64,000 nucleotides of DNA. Source: UBA3946 sp002385755. GTDB taxonomy: Bacteria > Bacillota_I > Bacilli_A > ML615J-28 > CAG-698. Positions 43,199-51,420 of this stretch are shown one piece after another; the first letter of the stretch is position 1, and every line of letters starts with the position of its first letter. Below the pieces are notes generated by a model. The model had not been told where the DNA came from and did not search any database. It worked only from the letters and a program-made list of their open reading frames with translations. The DNA is taken from NCBI GenBank assembly GCA_050953085.1, contig JBMNLX010000003.1, positions 186,001 to 250,000 on the forward strand, read 5' to 3'. Made by a program: the position numbers and the translations under genes.

Positions 43199-44197
43199 TT
43201 ACTCATTGTTAATTATGTCGGAATAACTGAACGTTTTTCCGGATTTAAATTTCAATTGAATTTTAATTGAATCCCGAATAATAGAAGCGAAACAATCAGC
43301 ATCCCAGCCTTCAAGCCAAATGTTAACGGTTAATATTCCCCGATAATAAGTTTTTCCCGCGTCATTTTTATCCACGGTTTCGATTAGCGTCATTACTTTC
43401 GAATCATAACTTAAAGGCACATAAGGATTGGTAGGGCTAAATTCGGTTAACTCATACCTGACCTCAGGTATCATTTCCGGTATTGTTATGTCCTCTCTTC
43501 TTTTGGCTCTGAAATAAGCGTAGGCGCCGTAGGGTTTGCCGAAGCCTCTTTCAGGATTGCCGCTCGGGTCAAAGACAAAACTAATTAACTCTTCTTCGTT
43601 TCGCGTCTCGAATGGATTAGTTTCATCTTTTCCTTCCACAAAAGCCATGCGTATCGCATCCGCGCCATAATACATCCCCCTTTGACCGGGTCGGACAATA
43701 TCTGTCAAAGGATTGGGCCCGTTTTGAAAAGTATTGTCTGCTCGCCAGTTTATCCCCCGCGACACTACAAATGTCCCGTCGGCAAAATCATCATAACCGA
43801 TATCATTGCTGATATTATCGATCAGATAGACATCCCGCTTATCGGAAGCGGTCGTCCTAAACCAAAAATTAAGAGACAAGTAATCGATGTTTTTGCGGGC
43901 TACACCCGCCTTGAGCGGGCCGCTTGAAAAGTTTATCCCGTCGGGTGACGTCACGTCCTTCATGGAAAGACCGTCGCCGATCGACCTCCATATTTCGTTT
44001 GCCGGCAGTCTTTTGTAATAATTAACGCCGTCAATCGATATTTCGAGATGATCGCCGGTGGTAATATTCAGTTGAAGGTTATCGAGAATATTGCTTTTCG
44101 CGAATGAAAACCACGCGTACGTGACGGTACCAAAGATAGCGACGGAAAAAACAAGCGAAATTAAGGATATGTTAAACTTGCGAAAAAATTTGATCAT
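43199..44197 (-). CDS. Secreted TasA-like protein, divergent member
   Basis: 332 residues. Signal segment FGTVTYAWFSFAK is the closest of the five to canonical SipW substrates (TxAxFS). The shared domain is present: HLEISIDGVNYY, LNFWFRTTA, ISFVFDPSG, YAYFRAK, and NIWLEGWDADCFASI. No repeats and no anchor. The ATG at 44197 follows GGGGAG at 5 nt. It starts 16 nt after the preceding small member, in one operon. Confidence 0.8.
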   Translation of the reverse strand: MIKFFRKFNISLISLVFSVAIFGTVTYAWFSFAKSNILDNLQLNITTGDHLEISIDGVNYYKRLPANEIWRSIGDGLSMKDVTSPDGINFSSGPLKAGVARKNIDYLSLNFWFRTTASDKRDVYLIDNISNDIGYDDFADGTFVVSRGINWRADNTFQNGPNPLTDIVRPGQRGMYYGADAIRMAFVEGKDETNPFETRNEEELISFVFDPSGNPERGFGKPYGAYAYFRAKRREDITIPEMIPEVRYELTEFSPTNPYVPLSYDSKVMTLIETVDKNDAGKTYYRGILTVNIWLEGWDADCFASIIRDSIKIQLKFKSGKTFSYSDIINNE

Positions 44198-44215
44198 CAC
44201 ATCTCCCCTTTCTCC

Positions 44216-44917
44216 CTATTCTTCCTCTTCCACGATATCAAATTTCATTCGCAATTTTATCATGCCGCCGAGCAAATCATCGGTGCAATCGGGATCCTGT
44301 CCCTCAAGCCAGATAATAACGGAAAACTTTCTCACCTCGCCCGGCTGAAATTCGTGGATTATATCTTCGCATACAACCTTATCGTCAACAAAATGAAGGG
44401 CGTCGGGCATAGCATAATACTCATGCTCGACCGAGTCGGGTTTTTGAAACATCCTCTCCCTTTCGTCATCCTCTATCAAAAGCACCCTGACCGCCTGATC
44501 GGCGTTACGGTAATTCTCGGTAATATATATCCGGTATTTGATGTCAACCGGCTCCTCGCCGGAATTCTTTAAAAAGTAAGTAAACGCAAGATAAGAAAAC
44601 TCCTCGTCAATATACGTTCCCGGATTTTCTTTCACGAGATTAAGATTAATATCGGCGTATGAAATGTTGTCCACCTCGCCGATGGACGCGGCGTAAAGCC
44701 GCGGCTCGGGTTTGCTGAAACTCCCGTCGGAACATAAGCAGATACCGCGGCGGAACTCGTCCCGGTCAAGCATAACGATGAAATTCCCGGTGTTGGCCCC
44801 GAACCACGCGAGAATCGCCAAAACAGCCGAAAATAAGCCGGTGATTAAAATACCGATGGTTACCAAGCCCCTACGGAAAAACACTCTTTTTACCGTCAAG
44901 GCTTTTGAAGCGCGCAT
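44216..44917 (-). CDS. Small secreted member of the same family, first gene of the operon
   Basis: 233 residues. A basic N-terminus and hydrophobic segment end LAILAWFGANTG, keeping the AWF core. The C-terminal part carries FSVIIWLEGQDPDCTDDLLGG, the family motif with Gln replacing Trp; the FRTP and YFRAK motifs are missing, so it lacks the middle of the domain. This resembles how TapA is a short companion of TasA, so an anchor or nucleator role is possible (inference). AGGAG fixes the start; it is directly downstream of a strong promoter. Confidence 0.72.
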   Translation of the reverse strand: MRASKALTVKRVFFRRGLVTIGILITGLFSAVLAILAWFGANTGNFIVMLDRDEFRRGICLCSDGSFSKPEPRLYAASIGEVDNISYADINLNLVKENPGTYIDEEFSYLAFTYFLKNSGEEPVDIKYRIYITENYRNADQAVRVLLIEDDERERMFQKPDSVEHEYYAMPDALHFVDDKVVCEDIIHEFQPGEVRKFSVIIWLEGQDPDCTDDLLGGMIKLRMKFDIVEEEE

Positions 44918-45009
44918 ATAATCACTCCTTATTTATTCTTTTTCGGCAAAATTCCGATATATCACGCTCAGTTCCGCAAATTTTTTTATTTTTCTTCACA
45001 TTTTGTTAT

Positions 45010-45038
45010 ATTATAACACAGCGTTTTTTATCGGTCAA
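45010..45038 (-). promoter_or_regulatory. Promoter of the TasA-like operon
   Basis: -35 TTGACC, 17 nt, -10 TATAAT on the minus strand. An A/T-rich block that could act as an UP element lies just upstream and forms part of the duplicated IS target. Confidence 0.88.
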
Positions 45039-45042
45039 GATT

Positions 45043-45067
45043 TTCCAAAAAATTAATTTTTAATACT
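45043..45067. repeat. Target-site duplication, left copy (25 bp)
   Basis: Identical to 46260-46284 over exactly 25 bp, with different bases on either side, and immediately adjoining the left end of the insertion element. Confidence 0.9.
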
Positions 45068-45116
45068 TGTTATGTTACAATACATTTGAGACTTTTGTTG
45101 AATAAAAAGCAAAAAT

Positions 45117-45180
45117 GATTTATACTCGACCCTGTGAAGAAGAAAACAGGCAAATTTTCTTCTGGAGAGGAGTATAAATC
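45117..45180 (+). promoter_or_regulatory. Stem-loop sequestering the transposase ribosome site
   Basis: GATTTATACTC (45117-45127) pairs perfectly with GAGTATAAATC (45170-45180), and AGAAGAAAA pairs with TTTTCTTCT inside. The 3' arm contains part of the GGAGAGGAG ribosome site of the transposase gene, so a long read-through transcript would be poorly translated. Confidence 0.65.
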
Positions 45181-45182
45181 AC

Positions 45183-46178
45183 ATGGCCATTTTATCACAA
45201 AAATTTCACGATATCAAGACTAAACTACATGCAGTTTTAACTTACCGCACGGGGAAAGTACTCGGTTTATCACGTGTGCCTGAAGTATCACATTTCCAAA
45301 GCCTCGCTTATGCGTTGGAATAGAGCCTATGACGGGACTAAGGAATCTTTGATGGAGAAGAGTAGGAGACCTCACACGCCGCATCCCAATAGTCATACGG
45401 ATTTTGAAATAAACAAAATCAAAAACTTGATTAAACGCAATCCCAATATCGGGCTTACGGAACTGTATACGAAACTAAGGCGCCAAATCGCTTATTCAAG
45501 GCATTATGCCAGCTTATATCGCGTTTTAATACGAATAGGGTATTACGTCAACAGATCAAAAGCCAAAAAGCCCTACAAGCCTAAAAAATACCACACACCG
45601 GAGCTTTTGGGTGAAAAGATGCAATTAGACGTGAAATATATCCCAAGAGAATGTAACGCGAACGAGAATGACGATAATCGATATTATCAGTACACGATCA
45701 TCGATGAAGCTAGCAGGGAGAGGTTTATCTATGCCTATAATGAGCTTTCATCGTTTTGTTCCGTAGACTTTTTGTACAGAGCCCTGTGTTACTTCGGATA
45801 CGCGCCAAAGATATTATTCAAACCGATAACGGTCAAGAATTCTCGTACTTTCAGGAAACCCAGAGAGTTCACCCGTTTGATCTAGCGTGTGAGAAACTTG
45901 GAATCCTGCATAAAACTATCAAACCCAGGACCCCAAGGCATAACGGGAAAGTAGAACGAAGCCATAGAAGCGATAATGAACGATTCTATCGGACTTTAAA
46001 ATTTTACAGTTTTGAAGATCTTCAAAAACAGATGCGAAGATATTTACGCCGGTCTAACCGTATCGGCATGACGCCTCTTAATTACAGGACTCCGGTTGAG
46101 ATGCGGGAATACTTGATTTCCAAAGGTATGGTGAATTATCAAAAGCCATTCTCTAAAAAATTCGCGTCCATACTATAA
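45183..46178 (+). pseudogene. DDE transposase (IS481/IS1202-like), two frameshifts
   Basis: The intact form would have about 330 residues: an N-terminal HTH (KFHDIKTKLHAVLTYRTG, then HISKASLMRWNRAYDGT), a linker SRRPHTPHPN, and an integrase-core catalytic domain. The first catalytic Asp is in MQLDVKYIP, the second in IIQTDNGQEF and the Glu in HNGKVERSHR. Three frames are needed: breaks lie at about 45251-45260 and about 45815. No classical slippery heptamer is seen at either place, so I treat it as inactive. The start ATG follows GGAGAGGAG. Confidence 0.85.
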
Positions 46179-46259
46179 GGGGGACACATTCCCCCTTAAA
46201 CCCCTTTGTTTTCTTCTTCTTTTTTATTCTTTTAGTCTCATATCATTTACAATCTTACA

Positions 46260-46284
46260 TTCCAAAAAATTAATTTTTAATACT
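46260..46284. repeat. Target-site duplication, right copy (25 bp)
   Basis: Exact copy of 45043-45067. It overlaps the stop codon of the downstream GGDEF-EAL gene, so the original insertion point was between that gene's end and the TasA-like operon promoter. Confidence 0.9.
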
Positions 46285-47719
46285 CGATACCGGCAACGTC
46301 GACTTCTTCCTTTTTCCAGCGGAAATTCTCGAGATAATCATGCAAATCGGCCGCCAAGAGCGGTTTGGAGAAGTAATACCCCTGGATTAAATTGACGCCC
46401 ATTTTCCGGACCGTCTGAAGCATTTCCTCGTTTTCCACGCCTTCCGAAATTATCACGATTTTATGTCTCTCCGCGAACTCCACGATTAGGTCGGCGATCC
46501 GCGTGTTGATAAAGGAGTCGCTCTCGAAGAAATGGCGGTCAAGTTTGATAATGTCAACCTTCATCTTTTCCAAGGCTGAAAGGGCGGCGTAGTCCAAGCC
46601 GAAACCGTTGATCGCAAGTTTAAACCCGGCCTTTTTGAAGTTATAGAGATTTTGTTTGATTATCCCGTCTTTTTCCGCCAAGGAAAAATCCGTGACTTCC
46701 AAGCAAATAAAATCGGGGGATATATTGTATTTCCGAATAATTTTCAAAAATTCTTGCGGCAAAGTGTCTTCCATCAATTGCTTCGGGCTTAGGTTAAGAT
46801 TGAAAAGGCAATCCGTGTCGGGGCGCTTCTTTTTCAGTTCCAAATATTCCTTGGCCAGGGTCTCGATTCCCCAAGTCCCAATCCAATTAATGTCCCCGGT
46901 CTGTTCCATTGTGTTGATAAACTGGTCCGGCGTCAATATCCCGTGCTTGGGATGATTCCAGCGGACCAGGGCTTCGGCGCCGAAGAATTGATTCGTGGCG
47001 ACGTTAATAATCGGTTGGTAATAGAGCTCAAATTCCTTGTTTTCCATCGCCTTTTTGATATCGTAATGGTATTCGACGGCGCCGCCGCGGCTGTCGGTCA
47101 TCGACGATGAGTAGACGGCGAAAGAATAACGCCCCTGTTTTTTGGCGCTTTGCAGGGCAAGCTGCAGGGAATTCATCAACTGGTTGAATTTTTTTCCGTG
47201 CGCCGGGTAATAGGCAACGCCGATGCAGCCGGTAAACTGGACGCGCGTGTCATGATAAATTTTTATCGGTTTTTTTATGACCTCAATCAACTTTTTCGCA
47301 AGCTCCAAGCATTGGAAACGGTCATACTCGTTTTTCATGAAAACAAGAAACTGCGTCGATTTATAATTAGCCATCTGCACCCTTTTCGGCAGGTTTCGCG
47401 ACATATGATAGGCGATTTTCTCCAAGGCGCGGGCGGCGTCCTTGTTTCCGAAAGCGTTGATAATGTCGGCGTAATTGTCAATGTCAATATAGAGCAGGGA
47501 AAAAGACACGGCCGGGGTAATCTTGGCTAAATAAGTGTTAATCGAGGACACCAAGGCCGTCTTCGTGAGCAACCCCTCGAGTACGATCGATTTTTCTTCC
47601 TTATACCGGCGCTTGTCCCGCAGAACAAGCAAAATCAGGATAATAGTAAAGATAATCGTTAGGATAATGACGCCGAAAAACACCATCATATACGTTTCTT
47701 CTGTCATTTGTAAAAACAT
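46277..47719 (-). CDS. Membrane protein with degenerate GGDEF and EAL domains
   Basis: 480 residues: one N-terminal membrane helix (about 10-34), a GGDEF-fold domain (about 45-205) and an EAL domain (about 215-465). The GGDEF loop is replaced by NYKSTQFLVF, so no cyclase activity is expected. The EAL motif itself is intact (GAEALVRW), as are Asn in FNLNLSP and Glu in SEGVE, but the metal-binding DDFG is INGFG and the ETE motif is VTD. It is therefore more likely a c-di-GMP receptor or scaffold than an enzyme. It follows the 47.7-kb gene by 7 nt, so they form an operon. Confidence 0.85.
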   Translation of the reverse strand: MFLQMTEETYMMVFFGVIILTIIFTIILILLVLRDKRRYKEEKSIVLEGLLTKTALVSSINTYLAKITPAVSFSLLYIDIDNYADIINAFGNKDAARALEKIAYHMSRNLPKRVQMANYKSTQFLVFMKNEYDRFQCLELAKKLIEVIKKPIKIYHDTRVQFTGCIGVAYYPAHGKKFNQLMNSLQLALQSAKKQGRYSFAVYSSSMTDSRGGAVEYHYDIKKAMENKEFELYYQPIINVATNQFFGAEALVRWNHPKHGILTPDQFINTMEQTGDINWIGTWGIETLAKEYLELKKKRPDTDCLFNLNLSPKQLMEDTLPQEFLKIIRKYNISPDFICLEVTDFSLAEKDGIIKQNLYNFKKAGFKLAINGFGLDYAALSALEKMKVDIIKLDRHFFESDSFINTRIADLIVEFAERHKIVIISEGVENEEMLQTVRKMGVNLIQGYYFSKPLLAADLHDYLENFRWKKEEVDVAGIEY

Positions 47720-47726
47720 AATCCAC

Positions 47727-50288
47727 CTACCTCAGAAAATCAAAATAATCGATATCTTCGAGCTCTTTAGTCTTATCGTTGTATTTTTCTATAAGTTTTG
47801 TAACTTCAGCCTTGTCGACGGCCTTGGAGATCAAAAATCCCTGAATAATAAAACAACCGTTCTGATTGAGGAAATTTTTCTGTTTCTCCGTCTCGACCCC
47901 CTCGGCCACAATCTCTATGTCAAGTGAATTAGCGAGCGAGATAACTTTGGAAACGATCGTCCGGGCATGACGGTCGCTTTCCAGGCCTTTGATAAACTCG
48001 CGGCTGATGGAAATGCCGTCAATCGGCAAGTCCTTCAGGTAGAGCATCGAACTGTAGCCGGTGCCGAAATTATCAAGATGAATCATAAACCCGTGTTTTT
48101 TCAATGTGAAAAGTTTATCAACGATCGAATCGAACGACTCCATCAGCATCGTTTCCGTGATTTCGATTATTACGGAGTTTTTCTTCAACCGGAAACGGTC
48201 GAACGCGGAAGTCATGTCGTAGACGAAACCAGATTGTAGGATTTGAACCGGGGAGATATTCACGGCCACGCGGACATTGTGCTTCTCAAATTCTTTCGCC
48301 GTCCGGAAAGTCTCGTCGATAATGAACCGTCCGATTTCAACGATCAAATTGTTTTGCTCGGCAAGCTCTATAAACTGGGCCGGCGAGTCGAGCGAGTATT
48401 TGGGATTGTCCCAGCGGAGAAGCGATTCAACGGCGATGATTTTGTTATTCATCGTGTTAAGCTGCGGCTGATAGTAAATCTTAAACTCTTTGTTCTTTAG
48501 GGCGGAAACCAAATCGATTTCCATCGCTTGCGTACGGGTGAAAACTTGTCCCATCCCGAGGTCGTAAACGACGACGTTCGTCCTCCGCGACTCCTTTGCC
48601 CGCCTTAAAGCCAAAAGGGCGTTGTCATAAGCGCCGACGGCGTTAATATTCGTGTAGCGGGAGGGGTCGATCTCGAAAATCCCCACCTTAACTTCGACAT
48701 TAAACAAATTTCCCGATACGTCAATCGGTTTCTCAAACAGTTGGGCGATTCGCTCGCCCCATTCGACGGCGTCCGCGAATTTTTCCAAATCCATAAGAAG
48801 AACCATAAAAGTCGCGACATCGATATGATATAATATCGCCTTAAACCCGGCGAGCGTGGCGTTAATGACCGACGACACTTTTACGAGCGTCGCGTCTCCG
48901 GTTTTTTTCCCGAAGAGCCGCTGGATGTTTCTAAACGAGGTAAGCTCGATCGCCACCAAGACGTTCCGCCGGCTGAGAAAATCCTCGCCCGCGAACAAAT
49001 CGTCTAGCTTGATGCCGAGAAAATTCTTATTGGGCAGGTGGGTGCTCGGGACATAAAGAGCCATGTTCCGGTGGTACTCGAAATCTTTTTGCTGGAGCGT
49101 GATATTCTCTCCCAACAAGTAATAACCGCCTGTGATCCTGATCGGAATCAAGCGCAAATATTCCGCGGCGCCCTGCGAGGATTCATATTGAATCGTGAAA
49201 GGCTCCTGTTTCTTGATGTCGGCGATAATATCCATGCTGGGCTTTGCCAATTTAAAATCGGCTATAAAGCGGTAATTGTCCAAATTATGAATGTTTTCGC
49301 GACAGGTGCGGTTAAATCCCGTTATCCTGCCTTTTCTCGTGATTTTTATGATAAAAGGCTTGTTATAATAATAGCGCCGCTTGGAAAACTCGATATCGTT
49401 ATTTTTTTTGTTTAAATAGAGAAACACGAACAAGACATAGACTAAAAAACAACCCGCCGCGACCGCGATCATATAAAAGACGGGAGTCGAAACAAACGCG
49501 ACCTCGGAATAAAGGGCTTTTTGGGGGAAGATCTGGATAATGATAATATCCCTACCTTCAAGCGGGCGATAAGCTAAAAACGCCGCTTCGCCGGATATGG
49601 TGAGACGGGCGTATCCCGCCTTTTTTTCAGAAAAATGTTTTTTGATTTGCGTTTCGACGGAATCGGGGGCTTGACCCAAAACGTCGGTAAACAATTGATT
49701 TCCGGCGACGCCCTGATCCTGCCGGTAGCCGATATAGCCGGATGACGAAGCGATTAGGCCGGTGTTTTCCGGGTCGGCGCCGCGGGAAAATAACGGCGCG
49801 AAATATTGGGCGGCCGAAAAATAACCGACGATATCGCCGTGTTTAAAAAAGCAATATTCGGTCTCCTCCTCGTGCCCGGTAAAAACATCCTTTAGCCGGT
49901 ATACCGCAATTTTTCGGTTATAATATCCCGCGCTCTTAAATTCCTCGCTCGCGGGAAAATCGTCTTCTCCGTCATTGAAAATATCTTCCTTGATTTTCCC
50001 GAAACCGGCTATTCCGACGCCCGAAAGCGTAAGCTCGTCCTTGTTGGCGTTAAGTTCGGCGACCGTCTCATATTCGGAAACAAAATCTTTAAAAACATTA
50101 TAGTCGTTTTCCAAGCGGAGATCGATTGCGATCGCTACTTGCCGCGAGATATCGCTAACAGTGTCCGCCGCCGTTTGTTCGCGAAGTTTATTGGAAGTTT
50201 GCGTGTAAACAAACGAGGAAGAGAGAAATATCACCGCTAAAACAAAGATAAAAATTAAAAAAACATTGAAATAATACTTCTTCATCAT
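47727..50288 (-). CDS. Membrane sensor with extracytoplasmic domain, degenerate GGDEF and EAL-like domain
   Basis: 853 residues. A first membrane helix (about 8-28) and a second (about 272-295) enclose a Cache-like extracellular sensor. A PAS-like region, a GGDEF-fold domain lacking the motif (HIDVATF in its place) and an EAL domain (about 590-835) follow. The EAL domain has VESLLRW, VNISP, ITETML, HLDNFGTGYSS and AEGVETE; however the second metal Asp is Asn and the LKID motif reads ISIS, removing the catalytic Lys. Weak or no phosphodiesterase activity is expected. No strong ribosome site; two ATGs stand in tandem. Confidence 0.85.
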   Translation of the reverse strand: MMKKYYFNVFLIFIFVLAVIFLSSSFVYTQTSNKLREQTAADTVSDISRQVAIAIDLRLENDYNVFKDFVSEYETVAELNANKDELTLSGVGIAGFGKIKEDIFNDGEDDFPASEEFKSAGYYNRKIAVYRLKDVFTGHEEETEYCFFKHGDIVGYFSAAQYFAPLFSRGADPENTGLIASSSGYIGYRQDQGVAGNQLFTDVLGQAPDSVETQIKKHFSEKKAGYARLTISGEAAFLAYRPLEGRDIIIIQIFPQKALYSEVAFVSTPVFYMIAVAAGCFLVYVLFVFLYLNKKNNDIEFSKRRYYYNKPFIIKITRKGRITGFNRTCRENIHNLDNYRFIADFKLAKPSMDIIADIKKQEPFTIQYESSQGAAEYLRLIPIRITGGYYLLGENITLQQKDFEYHRNMALYVPSTHLPNKNFLGIKLDDLFAGEDFLSRRNVLVAIELTSFRNIQRLFGKKTGDATLVKVSSVINATLAGFKAILYHIDVATFMVLLMDLEKFADAVEWGERIAQLFEKPIDVSGNLFNVEVKVGIFEIDPSRYTNINAVGAYDNALLALRRAKESRRTNVVVYDLGMGQVFTRTQAMEIDLVSALKNKEFKIYYQPQLNTMNNKIIAVESLLRWDNPKYSLDSPAQFIELAEQNNLIVEIGRFIIDETFRTAKEFEKHNVRVAVNISPVQILQSGFVYDMTSAFDRFRLKKNSVIIEITETMLMESFDSIVDKLFTLKKHGFMIHLDNFGTGYSSMLYLKDLPIDGISISREFIKGLESDRHARTIVSKVISLANSLDIEIVAEGVETEKQKNFLNQNGCFIIQGFLISKAVDKAEVTKLIEKYNDKTKELEDIDYFDFLR

Positions 50289-50365
50289 CCGCTATCTCAA
50301 CAATCTTCTTGTTGTTTATCTATATTTTATCATTGTTTTTTCTTTTTAGCAATTCAAAATCAAGA

Positions 50366-50395
50366 AAAAAAACCTTAAAACAAAAGTTTTAAGAA
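50366..50395 (-). terminator. Terminator after the Cys-rich small gene
   Basis: CTTAAAAC pairs with GTTTTAAG around TTTT, followed by eight Ts after one G on the minus strand. Confidence 0.85.
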
Positions 50396-50401
50396 GAAAT
50401 T

Positions 50402-50860
50402 TCAGATTTTACGCGCGCACTCGCAACAATTTACTATCTCCGGCCGACAATTAAAACACTCTTTTAAAAGCAATTTGCTCGTATACTCTCCGCTTCCCTC
50501 GAGCAGAATGCGAACAATAACTGACCGGGAAGAAAGCGGGGGCAGGTAATTTATTTTGACGTTAAGAACGCCTTCCTCTATGGCGAAAGGGTCTTGGGAA
50601 AAAACGTCAAGATAAGAAAAGGGAACGCCCGCGAGTTCGTGGGCAAGGCATAGTTTCTCAAACGCCCTGTCCTCGTAATTAAAAAGCGAAAGAATTATTC
50701 TAACTTCGCGCGGGAATTCTTCCGGGCAAAACCGTTGCGTGAGGATTAATTTCGGGCAGATAACTACTTTCACGGGAACCGTCAGTTCTCCCGCGCGTTC
50801 ATAATCGTGAAAAAGAGTGATATGGCTTAGGAAAGCCGTCCGCTCGCAAATTTTTCTCAT
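50402..50860 (-). CDS. Unrecognised protein with Cys-rich C-terminus
   Basis: 152 residues with mainly beta pattern and no signal peptide. The C-terminal 20 residues carry five cysteines (ECFNCRPEIVNCCECARKI), suggestive of metal binding, plus single cysteines earlier. Its ATG overlaps the end of the DUF11-like gene by 4 nt, so it is translated with it. PLSSRSVIVRILLEG resembles the last strands of DUF11-type modules, so it may be a second module of the same kind. Function unknown. Confidence 0.65.
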   Translation of the reverse strand: MRKICERTAFLSHITLFHDYERAGELTVPVKVVICPKLILTQRFCPEEFPREVRIILSLFNYEDRAFEKLCLAHELAGVPFSYLDVFSQDPFAIEEGVLNVKINYLPPLSSRSVIVRILLEGSGEYTSKLLLKECFNCRPEIVNCCECARKI

Positions 50861-51171
50861 CGTTTCCCCTCGATTCTCCCCGTTACGACGACCCGGACGC
50901 GCTCATTGCCTTTGATCTCGTCGAACACGACGATCACGGCGCCTTTTTGCTGGATAACCCGGCCGTCTTTCGCGCTTACCCGAAATCCGTTTTCCTCCAA
51001 CCCATTAATAATATCCGGCATCGTTTGGTGATATAGTATATTGCGCGCGGGAAGGGGCGAATTGTTTTCGATTTCGATGACAAAGATGATCTCGTTGCCG
51101 GGATAATAACGCCCGTCGCCGTGATTAAGCCGGCAGTTCAAAGTTAGCGCTTCTTTTTCTTTCCCAATCAT
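50857..51171 (-). CDS. Single DUF11-like beta-sandwich protein
   Basis: 104 residues. The pattern YYPGNEIIFVIEIENNSPLPARNILYH-type strand, then MPDIINGLEENGF and VRVVVTGRI, matches the conserved-repeat (DUF11) fold usually found many times in large surface proteins. Here it is a single module with no signal peptide. The ATG at 51171 has GGAG 8 nt upstream. Operon with the Cys-rich gene; divergent from tRNA-Thr. Function unknown. Confidence 0.65.
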   Translation of the reverse strand: MIGKEKEALTLNCRLNHGDGRYYPGNEIIFVIEIENNSPLPARNILYHQTMPDIINGLEENGFRVSAKDGRVIQQKGAVIVVFDEIKGNERVRVVVTGRIEGKR

Positions 51172-51276
51172 GACCTTCACTCCGTTATTACTATATGAGG
51201 AAAAAAGCGCGAGGTGTCGGGTTTTATATCTTTATAATGAAAAAATAAAAAAAGACTTTATTTTTTGTTCTAAATC

Positions 51277-51285
51277 TGTTATAAT
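51277..51285 (+). promoter_or_regulatory. Extended -10 promoter of tRNA-Thr
   Basis: TGTTATAAT, 16 nt before the tRNA 5' end; the -35 region is only T-rich. Confidence 0.6.
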
Positions 51286-51301
51286 ATTATATGCTGCGAA
51301 T

Positions 51302-51375
51302 GCTCCTATAGTTTAATGGCAAAACAAAGCAATGGTAATGCTTAGATCCTAGTTCGATTCTAGGTAGGAGCACCA
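51302..51375 (+). tRNA. tRNA-Thr (anticodon GGT), CCA encoded
   Basis: Full cloverleaf: acceptor GCTCCTA/TAGGAGC, D stem GTTT/AAAC (all A-U), anticodon stem AAGCA/TGCTT with loop ATGGTAA (anticodon GGT), variable AGAT, T stem CCTAG/CTAGG with loop TTCGATT, discriminator A, then CCA at 51373-51375. It reads ACC and ACU threonine codons. A solitary tRNA with its own promoter and terminator. Confidence 0.95.
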
Positions 51376-51385
51376 TATAGAGAAA

Positions 51386-51420
51386 AAAACCTCGCCACCA
51401 AGAGTGAGGTTTTATTTTTT
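51386..51420 (+). terminator. Terminator after tRNA-Thr
   Basis: AAAACCTC pairs with GAGGTTTT around a 12-nt loop, then a long T run that overlaps the 3' end of the converging HD-GYP gene. Confidence 0.88.

Larger units (their letters stand above)
45068..46259 (+). mobile_element. Insertion sequence, IS1202/IS481-like, 1,192 bp
   Basis: The ends form imperfect terminal inverted repeats, TGT at the left and ACA at the right. Over the outer 26 nt, 17 positions match, including a shared GAGACT at nt 21-26, and both continue with GAATAAAAA. It is flanked by a 25-bp direct repeat. It carries one DDE transposase gene with two frameshifts. From memory, target duplications of 24-29 bp are characteristic of IS1202 elements, whose transposases are related to IS481. 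Confidence 0.85.

Noticed and set aside
45183..46178. Programmed frameshifting in the transposase
   Set aside because: Two separate frame changes are required and no slippery heptamer or stimulatory structure is visible at either break.
45043..46284. 25-bp direct repeats as phage or integron attachment sites
   Set aside because: They flank a transposase gene with matching terminal inverted repeats and no integrase, so a transposition target duplication explains them better.
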